Below, piece after piece: positions 1 through 6,041 of a stretch of DNA of 10,511 nucleotides (the first letter of the stretch is position 1; every line of letters starts with the position of its first letter). The position numbers and the translations under genes are program-made. Under the pieces are notes generated by a model. That model was given only the letters and a program-made list of their open reading frames with translations, was not told the origin of the DNA and made no database searches. This stretch comes from Pseudomonadota bacterium (GTDB taxonomy: Bacteria; Pseudomonadota; Gammaproteobacteria; Burkholderiales; Burkholderiaceae_B), in the NCBI GenBank assembly GCA_021793875.1, contig JAJYRX010000036.1, forward strand, positions 1 through 10,511. The letters are read 5' to 3'.

Positions 1-467
1 TAGCATCAGTAGATCTTGGGGTACAAAATTCATACTACATAACTCCGCAATTCCACTACGTTATGGTAGCTGGCTCATTATTTGCCATGTATGCTGGAGC
101 ATACTACTGGTTGCCCAAATGGACCGGCCGCATGTACAACGAAAGACTAGGAAAAATGCATTTCTGGAATAGCATGATTTCCTTTAATGTCACGTTCTTC
201 CCAATGCACTTCCTTGGTCTTGCTGGCATGCCGCGTCGATACGCCGATTATGCATTGCAATTTACTAACTTCAACCAGATTGCAACTATAGGTGCGTTCT
301 GGTTTGGTTTCTCTCAACTTATTTTCCTCTATCTGGCTGTAAAAGCCTGGCGCGGCCACGGTGAACCTGCACCAGCCAAACCATGGGAGGGTGCCGATGG
401 CTTAGAGTGGACTGTACCTTCACCAGCACCATTCCATACTTTTGAAACGCCACCAGAGGTTAAGTAA
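1..467 (+). CDS. ctaD: Cytochrome c oxidase subunit I, C-terminal part (5' end outside window)
   Basis: This is the catalytic subunit of an aa3-type terminal oxidase in the inner membrane, which reduces O2 with electrons from cytochrome c and pumps protons. The frame is open from position 3, so only the last 154 residues are present. Visible subunit I hallmarks are the helix X segment ending FHYVMVAGS, then YYWLPKWTGRMYNE, then NVTFFPMHFLGLAGMPRRY, a last membrane span near 280-350, and a soluble tail ending in FETPPEVK. The FHY histidine (codon 54-56) matches the low-spin heme a ligand. The position two residues earlier, normally the heme a3 ligand histidine of the HFH motif, reads Gln (CAA at 48-50) after a Pro. 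This is odd for a gene that otherwise looks intact. The gene ends in TAA 24 bp before the next small gene, and the order matches beta- and gammaproteobacterial cox clusters. Confidence 0.96.
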   Translation, partial: ASVDLGVQNSYYITPQFHYVMVAGSLFAMYAGAYYWLPKWTGRMYNERLGKMHFWNSMISFNVTFFPMHFLGLAGMPRRYADYALQFTNFNQIATIGAFWFGFSQLIFLYLAVKAWRGHGEPAPAKPWEGADGLEWTVPSPAPFHTFETPPEVK

Positions 468-490
468 ACAATGATATTAGTAGTAACGCC

Positions 491-601
491 ATGACCCCCG
501 AGCAACGTAAAAAGAATCGCAGAACTGCATTAATTTTAGTAATTATTGTTATAGCCATAATGGCATGGGCATTCTGGCGGGGGGCATCGCTTGGCGGATA
601 G
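491..601 (+). CDS. Cytochrome oxidase small assembly protein (36 aa, single membrane span)
   Basis: This short ORF of 36 codons starts with ATG at 491 and stops with TAG at 599-601. The product begins MTPEQRKKNRRTA, a basic, cytoplasmic-looking head, followed by one hydrophobic span (about residues 13-28, rich in Leu, Ile and Val) and a short WRGASLGG tail. Burkholderiales usually carry a protein of this size and shape directly after ctaD, annotated as a cytochrome oxidase small assembly protein; its mechanism is not established. No strong Shine-Dalgarno sequence precedes it, so translation may depend on reading through from ctaD. It lies 23 bp after ctaD and 9 bp before the DUF2970 gene. In related genomes ctaG (cox11) would normally follow here, and it does not. 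The assignment rests on position and architecture, since so short a sequence gives little homology signal. Confidence 0.75.
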   Translation: MTPEQRKKNRRTALILVIIVIAIMAWAFWRGASLGG

Positions 602-610
602 CAGCAGTAA

Positions 611-844
611 ATGAGTAAAGACATAAAAGAATTAACAAAACGTAGGCTTAACTTCCTGCAAACACTAAAAGCGGTATTTTGGGGGTTGTTTGGCGTACGT
701 AAAGGAAAAGGCTACGACAAAGACAAAGACACTTTAAATCCAGTTCATCTGATCATAACTGGACTAATTGTTGTAATAGTGTTTGTTGTCGGCCTGGTTG
801 CATTGGCAAATGGTTTAGTTTCCTATTTCAGTCAAAGTATCTAA
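611..844 (+). CDS. DUF2970 family small membrane protein
   Basis: The 77-residue product has a charged, amphipathic N-terminal half (FLQTLKAVFWGLFGVRKGKGY, about residues 15-35) and a single strong membrane span at about residues 48-70. The phrase FGVRKGKGY, followed by LNPVH just before the span, is the signature of DUF2970, a family of about 60-80 residues found mainly in beta- and gammaproteobacteria and commonly next to cox assembly genes. Its molecular role is unknown; a part in oxidase assembly or stability is inferred from its neighbours only. It begins 9 bp after the 36-residue gene without a good ribosome binding site and ends 27 bp before ctaE, so it is almost certainly part of the same transcript. 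It is normal in length and looks intact. Confidence 0.85.
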   Translation: MSKDIKELTKRRLNFLQTLKAVFWGLFGVRKGKGYDKDKDTLNPVHLIITGLIVVIVFVVGLVALANGLVSYFSQSI

Positions 845-858
845 GCCATAATACCTGC

Positions 859-863
859 AGGAG
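859..863 (+). promoter_or_regulatory. Ribosome binding site of ctaE
   Basis: AGGAG lies 8 bases before the ATG at 872. It is the best Shine-Dalgarno match in the first part of the cox cluster and fixes the ctaE start. The two small genes upstream lack anything comparable. Confidence 0.8.
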
Positions 864-871
864 AACAACGC

Positions 872-1744
872 ATGAACGCAAGTCAGACTGCCAAAAAAGA
901 AGCACCGTATTATTACGTGCCTGACATATCAGCTCACCCAATACGCACTAGTGCGTCTCTATTAATCACATTGCTGGGTGCTGCATTGTGGATAAACCGG
1001 TATACAACTGGTTATGTATTGTTTCTCATAGGTATTGCCTGCCTGCTAGCATCTCTTTACTTCTGGTTCGGAGAGGCAATTCGTGAGTCAGAGCTAGGCT
1101 ATAACAGCAAGCGTGTAGACTCAGCCTACCGATGGAGCATGGCCTGGTTTATATTTTCCGAGGTCATGTTTTTCTCGGCGTTCTTCTTTGCGCTTTGGTA
1201 TATGCGTGATGTAACAACACCATGGCTTAGCGATATAGATCACCGATCTCTACTATGGCCCGGGTTCAGTGGTGAGTGGCCTAATTTTGGCCCAGCAGGA
1301 GTGGTAGATGAATATAAAACCATGGGGCCTTTTTGGCTACCAACCATAAATACTGCTCTGCTACTAACCTCAGGGCTTACCTTAACTATTGCACACCATG
1401 CATTACGAGCCAATAAACGTGGCAGCACTATCTTCTGGTTATCGGTAACTGTAATACTAGGTTTTACATTCGTAGGGTGCCAAAGCTACGAATACATGCA
1501 TGCCTACGCAGACCTTAATCTAAGGTTCGATTCCGGTGCCTTCGGTGCTATTTTTTATATGCTTACCGGCTTTCATGGCTTTCATGTAATTCTTGGATCT
1601 GTATTTTTAACAGTAGTATTAGTAAGACTTATCAGAGGCCATTTCACTGATACACATCATTTTGGTTTTGAGGGAGCAGCCTGGTACTGGCACTTTGTAG
1701 ACGTTGTATGGTTAGGCCTTTATATATTTGTTTACTGGTTCTAA
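872..1744 (+). CDS. ctaE: Cytochrome c oxidase subunit III
   Basis: Subunit III is a structural inner-membrane subunit that stabilises subunit I during turnover and supports proton uptake. The product is 290 residues with seven predicted membrane spans, the usual length for proteobacterial enzymes of this type. Diagnostic features are the segment WFIFSEVMFFSAFFFALWY (about residues 91-109) with the conserved membrane glutamate of SEVMFF, the GFHGFHVILG segment (about 233-242) and the C-terminal YWHFVDVVWLGLYIFVYWF motif. An AGGAG ribosome binding site 8 bases upstream supports the ATG at 872. The gene ends 6 bp before the convergent DUF2909 gene, so there is no room for a classical terminator between them. 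It is presumably the last gene of the ctaD-led transcript. Confidence 0.97.
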   Translation: MNASQTAKKEAPYYYVPDISAHPIRTSASLLITLLGAALWINRYTTGYVLFLIGIACLLASLYFWFGEAIRESELGYNSKRVDSAYRWSMAWFIFSEVMFFSAFFFALWYMRDVTTPWLSDIDHRSLLWPGFSGEWPNFGPAGVVDEYKTMGPFWLPTINTALLLTSGLTLTIAHHALRANKRGSTIFWLSVTVILGFTFVGCQSYEYMHAYADLNLRFDSGAFGAIFYMLTGFHGFHVILGSVFLTVVLVRLIRGHFTDTHHFGFEGAAWYWHFVDVVWLGLYIFVYWF

Positions 1745-1750
1745 GCCTGG

Positions 1751-1963
1751 TTACAAACGCTTAAAAAGTACACCCGTGCTGTCTATCCACCCCATATGGT
1801 GCGATAGCAGCACAAACAGAAACAATACTATAGACAGGCCTATGCGCACAGTTAAAGCATTAACTGTTCTGTTACTGCCACCTTTATCGCGCATTAGGTA
1901 AACAAGTGCTGAACCTAAGCTTATAAATATGCCTATAAATGCCAGTATGACTATATATCGCAT
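1751..1963 (-). CDS. DUF2909 twin-transmembrane small protein
   Basis: The 70-residue product has two membrane spans (about residues 3-22 and 43-62) joined by a short loop with MRDKGGSNRTVNAL. The second half, ALTVRIGLSIVLFLFVLLSHHMGWI, fits the DUF2909 ('twin transmembrane protein') family that is typically encoded between subunit III and SURF1. Its function is unknown. Two starts are possible: GTG at 1966 and ATG at 1963. AAGGGAG at 1970-1976 lies 6 bases before the ATG but only 3 before the GTG, so I chose the ATG. The gene runs against its neighbours. It converges on ctaE with a 6 bp gap and diverges from the SURF1 fusion with 34 bp between starts, so it splits the cox cluster into two transcription units. 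It may be expressed separately from the oxidase genes. Confidence 0.82.
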   Translation of the reverse strand: MRYIVILAFIGIFISLGSALVYLMRDKGGSNRTVNALTVRIGLSIVLFLFVLLSHHMGWIDSTGVLFKRL

Positions 1964-1969
1964 CACGGT

Positions 1970-1976
1970 CTCCCTT
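1970..1976 (-). promoter_or_regulatory. Ribosome binding site choosing the DUF2909 start
   Basis: AAGGGAG on the minus strand is 6 bases from the ATG at 1961-1963 and 3 bases from the in-frame GTG at 1964-1966. The spacing favours the ATG. Confidence 0.7.
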
Positions 1977-1997
1977 AATTAGGTTAATTTAACAGAC

Positions 1998-3461
1998 ATG
2001 ACTGGCAAGCAACAAAATTTCAAGACTATTTTTGCCTTAGTATCACTTGGGCTTATAGCCTTAGTATGCATAAGCGCTGGTCAATGGCAATTAAAACGTG
2101 CAGAGCATCGTGACAACATAGCACTCCTAAACCAAGAAGCTTCAGACAGCGCACCAATAAATATTAATAACGATAATGATGCAAATCAGAAGCCCTGGTT
2201 TAATGCAAAAGCAACTGGCGTATGGTTACATAGCTACACCATCTTTCTAGAAAACCGTAATCATAAAGGCCAGCCCGGTTACTGGGTAGTAACCCCATTA
2301 CAACTTGCTCCCGGATATGCCATTGCAGTTCTACGAGGATGGGTGGCGCGCACAATTAGCACCACACCTAAAGGAAATGATCCCTCCGTCAGTCCAGAAT
2401 TAATCCAGAAAATCACAAGCGATACAAGCACACATATTGTAGAAGGCAAACTAATACCTCGTATTCCACGAGCACTAGAATTGTGGTCCTGGTCAGCAGA
2501 TCAAAGTCAGTCCGATATTAAAAGCAAACTAAAGGGCCAAAATGAAGTTGTACCAACCTTACAGAACCTTGATATAAAAGAATATGAACTTGCAACGGGA
2601 ATCAAGCTATACCCTCTAGTTCTGCAGCAAAGCAGTGACGACCATATTCTTACACAAGAATGGCCAGACCCATCTAGTGGAGCAGACACCAACCGTGGCT
2701 ACGCGCTGCAATGGTTTTCTTTCAGTGCAATAGCAATAGCAGCATGGCTTTATACTGCCATAAGTGTCATAAAAAAAAATTACTATAAAAACATGGAACC
2801 AACAACAAAAAACTCAAAACAGCACATGAACTTAGCACAACATCAATCTAATAAGTCCCGAGTATCACCACTAATACTACTAGGGATAATAACTTTGGCC
2901 CCAATATTACTAGCCTTGTTGGCATATTACTTACCATCACTAGGTTTGGCTCCTTCAGACAAAACCAACTATGGACACCTAATTAATCCACAACGTGACA
3001 TGCCAGATGATAAATCCTTGCCCTTAACCGACCTAAACGATCAGCCATTTGATCTAGCTAGCCTTAAAGGACGCTGGCTTCTGGTGACAACAGATTCTGC
3101 AAGCTGCCCTGAAGAATGTGTGCGCAAGCTTTTTATATTACGTAATTCGCATGCTAGCCAAGGAAAAAATGTAGAGCGTCTGGCACGAATTTGGTTTGTA
3201 ACTGATGACGAAAAAATAGACCCGCAAATCCTAGAGGCGTATAAAGGCACAAACATACTAAGAGCCAACCCCAATCAGCTTGCAAAATTTCTTACCACAG
3301 AAACAATTTCAGACGATGAAGACGGGCTGCAAAGTATTAAAAAGCCAATGTGGATAATAGATCCTTTGGGGCACTTAATGATGGAGTTTCCACCCGATGC
3401 TGATCCTATAAAAGTACGTGACGACATACGCAAACTACTTAAAAATTCCCGCATAGGGTAA
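1998..3461 (+). CDS. SURF1 (heme a3 insertion factor) fused to an SCO-like thioredoxin-fold membrane protein
   Basis: The 487-codon frame joins two proteins that are normally separate. Residues 1-260 are SURF1: a membrane span (9-27), GQWQLKR (28-34), ENRNHKGQPGYWVVTPL (85-101), LRGW (112-115) and a C-terminal YALQWF with the second span (235-258). SURF1 helps place heme a3 in subunit I. Residues 291-487 are the cox-cluster SCO-like protein: a span (291-313) and a thioredoxin-like domain with CPEEC (370-374). That motif resembles the CxxxC of SCO chaperones, but the later SCO copper-ligand histidine is missing. The junction contains nine consecutive A (2771-2779). A +1 shift there would end SURF1 at TGA 2827-2829, overlapping an ATG at 2826. 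So this may be a real fusion, a recent indel, a sequencing error or a slippage site. Only a weak AGG 14 bases upstream precedes the ATG at 1998. Both domain identities are solid; the fusion is uncertain. Confidence 0.88.
   Translation: MTGKQQNFKTIFALVSLGLIALVCISAGQWQLKRAEHRDNIALLNQEASDSAPININNDNDANQKPWFNAKATGVWLHSYTIFLENRNHKGQPGYWVVTPLQLAPGYAIAVLRGWVARTISTTPKGNDPSVSPELIQKITSDTSTHIVEGKLIPRIPRALELWSWSADQSQSDIKSKLKGQNEVVPTLQNLDIKEYELATGIKLYPLVLQQSSDDHILTQEWPDPSSGADTNRGYALQWFSFSAIAIAAWLYTAISVIKKNYYKNMEPTTKNSKQHMNLAQHQSNKSRVSPLILLGIITLAPILLALLAYYLPSLGLAPSDKTNYGHLINPQRDMPDDKSLPLTDLNDQPFDLASLKGRWLLVTTDSASCPEECVRKLFILRNSHASQGKNVERLARIWFVTDDEKIDPQILEAYKGTNILRANPNQLAKFLTTETISDDEDGLQSIKKPMWIIDPLGHLMMEFPPDADPIKVRDDIRKLLKNSRIG
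2771..2779 (+). repeat. A9 homopolymer at the SURF1/SCO-like junction
   Basis: Nine consecutive A form codons 258-261 (ATA AAA AAA AAT) just after the last SURF1 membrane span. One extra A puts a TAA at 2786-2788 in frame. One fewer A leads to TGA at 2827-2829, which overlaps the ATG at 2826 as ATGA. It is the longest homopolymer I noticed in the window. Confidence 0.9.
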
Positions 3462-3485
3462 ACAGACACTCTTATAAGCAGATAA

Positions 3486-4505
3486 ATGGCAACAAACGTT
3501 CACAAATCCCGTTACCGTAAATTAGTTTTTTGGGCCTGGTTTCTGACCCTTGATCTAATTATGTTTGGCGCCTTTGTCCGTTTAACAGATTCTGGCTTGG
3601 GTTGTCCTGACTGGCCAGGTTGCTACGGTAACCTCAGCCCCATAGGGGCAAGCACTAATATACACAGCGCTTTAGAAGCAATGCCTTACGGCCCAGTTAG
3701 CTTTACTAAAGCATGGATAGAAATGGTACATCGCTATATTGGGGCAATACTCGGTCTTATGATCATAGGTATTGCATATATGGCCTGGCGCTGGCGCTCC
3801 GCCATTAATCACAAAGCCACCCTTGCTACAGTCACATTAATCGCTGTTTGTATACAAGGTGCCTTTGGAGCCTGGACTGTTACACACAAACTAATGCCGA
3901 TAATAGTAACGTCACATCTTATTGGTGGTATGGTGATACTAAGCCTTATGACATGGCTTGCTGCCAGAGAAAAAACACATCAACCTGTGCCTGTTATTGC
4001 ACACAAATGGCTAATATGGTGGGTCGTTGGCCTGACACTACTGTTTATACAAATAGGCTTAGGTGGCTGGGTTAGCACAAACTACGCAGCGCTAGCATGC
4101 ATGGATTTTCCAACCTGCCATGGCAAGTGGATTCCTGAAATGGATTTTAACAATGGGTTTTCTGCAATAAGGGAACTAGGCTTACTACCCTCTGGTGAGC
4201 TAATTCCACAACAAGCGTTAACTGCAATTCATTGGACTCACCGTAACTTTGCATTTGTGGTTGTGCTTTATATGGTTTTTATAGCCTGGAAAATACGTAA
4301 TACTCCTGGCTTATCGGGTCCCGCCAAATTAATTATTGCGCTGCTTATTGCCCAGTTCATAACAGGCCTTACTACAATATTTTTTCAATGGCCACTTTTA
4401 ATTGCTGTTATGCATAACGGTGGAGCTGCCGGCCTTGTGTTGGCTTCTGTCACCCTAATTGTAAGAATAGGTCGCATAACGCCAGCCAAAGGAGTAGAGA
4501 AATGA
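3486..4505 (+). CDS. ctaA: Heme A synthase (COX15/CtaA family)
   Basis: This integral membrane enzyme oxidises the C8 methyl group of heme O to a formyl group, giving heme A for the oxidase. The 339-residue protein shows the two-fold repeated four-helix architecture with about eight spans. The four heme-ligand histidine positions of the family are visible: H82 in MVHRYIG, H144 in TSHLIGG, H252 in IHWTHRN and H310 in MHNGGA. Each periplasmic loop carries a cysteine pair, C40/C46 in LGCPDWPGC and C205/C211 in ACMDFPTC. The length is normal for the proteobacterial form. It starts 24 bp after the SURF1 fusion, with no strong ribosome binding site, and its last codons overlap the ctaB start as ATGA (4502-4505), which indicates coupled translation. 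Confidence 0.96.
   Translation: MATNVHKSRYRKLVFWAWFLTLDLIMFGAFVRLTDSGLGCPDWPGCYGNLSPIGASTNIHSALEAMPYGPVSFTKAWIEMVHRYIGAILGLMIIGIAYMAWRWRSAINHKATLATVTLIAVCIQGAFGAWTVTHKLMPIIVTSHLIGGMVILSLMTWLAAREKTHQPVPVIAHKWLIWWVVGLTLLFIQIGLGGWVSTNYAALACMDFPTCHGKWIPEMDFNNGFSAIRELGLLPSGELIPQQALTAIHWTHRNFAFVVVLYMVFIAWKIRNTPGLSGPAKLIIALLIAQFITGLTTIFFQWPLLIAVMHNGGAAGLVLASVTLIVRIGRITPAKGVEK
4488..4494 (+). promoter_or_regulatory. Ribosome binding site of ctaB inside the end of ctaA
   Basis: AAAGGAG lies 7 bases before the ATG at 4502, within the last codons of ctaA. It fixes the start that overlaps the ctaA stop codon and is the strongest Shine-Dalgarno match in the cluster. Confidence 0.85.
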
Positions 4506-5392
4506 CAACACTGTACCAATCAGACTCCTCGCTATTACGACAGTATCTGGTATTAACAAAGCCACGGGTTACACAGCTAGCTGTTTTTTGTGCAGTAATA
4601 GGAATGTTTTTAGCTAGCCCTTCATTACCCGACCCTGGTACAGTAGTTGCAGCCACCATAGGAATATGGTTAATGGCGGCGGCGGCATTTGCGGTTAACT
4701 GCCTTATAGAGCGTGAAACAGACGCCCGTATGATGCGCACCCAAAGGCGTGCAACAGCTAGAGGTACCATAACAAACATGCAGGTGCTTGGCCTGTCTGG
4801 CTTAACGGGTGGTGTGGGAATGCTGATACTTTATCATCTGGTAAACCCACTAACTATGTGGCTTACTCTTGCAACCTTCATAGGGTACGCCATTATATAT
4901 ACTGCGTTTCTTAAACCACGCACACCACAAAACATTGTAATCGGTGGGCTATCTGGAGCTATGCCACCAGCATTGGGTTGGGCAGCAATAGCAAACAGTG
5001 TGCCAGCTGAAGCCTGGATATTAGTAATGATTATTTTCATATGGACCCCACCACACTTCTGGGCATTAGCTCTTTACAGGGAAACCGATTACCAGCGCTC
5101 AGGGCTACCCATGCTAACCGTAACCCATGGTAATAAATTTACCAGACTGCACATATTACTATATAGCGTAGTATTATTTGCAGCTACGCTATTACCGTTT
5201 ATCATTCGAATGAGCGGGGTATTTTATCTAGCTTCAGCAATAATATTAAGCGGACTGTTTCTTGCTTATGCTTGGCAGCTTTATAAATCATACTCCGACG
5301 CCCTGGCACGCAAGCTGTTCAGGTATTCTATTGTTTATCTGGCTTTGCTGTACGGAGCCATGTTACTAGATCACTGGTCTGGCATACTGTAA
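4502..5392 (+). CDS. ctaB: Protoheme IX farnesyltransferase (heme O synthase)
   Basis: CtaB transfers a farnesyl group to the 2-vinyl of protoheme, making heme O, the substrate of the preceding CtaA. It is a polytopic UbiA-superfamily membrane enzyme; this one has 296 residues, the usual size. The N-terminal LTKPRVTQL motif (about residues 18-26) is typical. The aspartate/arginine-rich first active-site loop is NCLIERETDARMMRT (66-80), in the betaproteobacterial style where the usual first Asp is replaced by Glu. The later loop TPPHFWALALYRETDY (about 181-196) is the second signature. The start overlaps the ctaA stop by 4 bp and has a strong AAAGGAG, so the two heme-modifying enzymes are translationally coupled. 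It ends 55 bp before sco. Confidence 0.97.
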   Translation: MTTLYQSDSSLLRQYLVLTKPRVTQLAVFCAVIGMFLASPSLPDPGTVVAATIGIWLMAAAAFAVNCLIERETDARMMRTQRRATARGTITNMQVLGLSGLTGGVGMLILYHLVNPLTMWLTLATFIGYAIIYTAFLKPRTPQNIVIGGLSGAMPPALGWAAIANSVPAEAWILVMIIFIWTPPHFWALALYRETDYQRSGLPMLTVTHGNKFTRLHILLYSVVLFAATLLPFIIRMSGVFYLASAIILSGLFLAYAWQLYKSYSDALARKLFRYSIVYLALLYGAMLLDHWSGIL

Positions 5393-5407
5393 ATTACAGC
5401 AAAGCAA

Positions 5408-5424
5408 CCTAGGCATGCCCTAGG
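5408..5424 (+). repeat. Short perfect inverted repeat between ctaB and sco
   Basis: Two copies of CCTAGG flank a CATGC loop, giving a 6 bp stem with a 5-base loop in the 55 bp gap between ctaB and sco. No run of T follows, so it does not look like an intrinsic terminator. It could be an mRNA-stabilising or processing hairpin, or simply chance. It lies just upstream of the sco ribosome binding site. Confidence 0.5.
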
Positions 5425-5434
5425 GTCACGTTGT

Positions 5435-5438
5435 AAGG
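5435..5438 (+). promoter_or_regulatory. Ribosome binding site supporting the GTG start of sco
   Basis: AAGG followed by 9 bases and GTG at 5448. No ATG lies nearby in frame, and starting here gives a complete lipoprotein signal peptide, so the GTG start is well supported. Confidence 0.7.
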
Positions 5439-5447
5439 TAGAAAGCT

Positions 5448-6041
5448 GTGTTTACTAGTATTTTAAACAAGGTCAAATTAGCGTTAGTGAGTTCTTTTGC
5501 GCTAGCTCTTGTAGCATGCTCACCAACTCCACCTGAGTTCCATGGTTCTGATATTACCGGAACTGGTCTTGGTAAAGAGTTATCCATGCCAGATACCGAA
5601 GGTAATCTGCGTTCCATAAAAGACTTCAAGGGCAAAGTTGTAGTTGCATTTTTCGGTTTTACACAGTGTCCCGATGTATGCCCAACAGCTCTTGCAGAGC
5701 TATCTCACACTCTAGATTTGCTTGATGATCAAGCATCGAATGTACAGGTGCTGTTCATGACCGTTGACCCCGATCGCGACACACCTGAAATAGTGCAAGA
5801 ATACGTACAAACATTTAACCCTAGCTTTATAGGGCTGGTAGGTAACAGCAAGCAGCTTGAAACGGCTGCAAACTCGTTTAAAGCATATTACTCAAAGGTT
5901 CAGAGCGATACTTCTGGCTATTACACCATGGACCACACGGCCTCTTTTTATGTGTTTGATAAAAAAGGAAACGTAAGAGTTCTTATTGGCGGAGATGCCC
6001 CCGCCGAAGAAATAGCAGAAGATATTAAGCAGCTTCTGTAG
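5448..6041 (+). CDS. SCO1/SenC family copper chaperone lipoprotein
   Basis: SCO proteins bind copper on the periplasmic side of the membrane and mature the CuA site of oxidase subunit II, by copper delivery or thiol-disulfide chemistry. The 197-residue product starts with GTG and has a lipoprotein signal peptide ending in the lipobox LVAC (Cys24). The mature part is a thioredoxin-fold domain. All three copper ligands are present: C74 and C78 in CPDVC, and H163 in MDHTASFYVFD. The segment MTVDPDRDTP (about 104-113) is also typical. It is the last gene of the cox block, 55 bp after ctaB, and its final 17 bp overlap the convergent rpoH gene. Unlike the SCO-like half of the SURF1 fusion, this is a complete SCO and is the likely working chaperone. 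Confidence 0.96.
   Translation: MFTSILNKVKLALVSSFALALVACSPTPPEFHGSDITGTGLGKELSMPDTEGNLRSIKDFKGKVVVAFFGFTQCPDVCPTALAELSHTLDLLDDQASNVQVLFMTVDPDRDTPEIVQEYVQTFNPSFIGLVGNSKQLETAANSFKAYYSKVQSDTSGYYTMDHTASFYVFDKKGNVRVLIGGDAPAEEIAEDIKQLL

Noticed and set aside
471..494. Seven-codon ORF (ATG to TGA) overlapping the start of the 36-residue gene as ATGA
   Set aside because: It has no ribosome binding site and is too short to distinguish from chance. It could at most be a leader for coupled translation.
5408..5424. Possible intrinsic terminator after ctaB
   Set aside because: The 6 bp stem is not followed by a run of T, and sco continues in the same direction.
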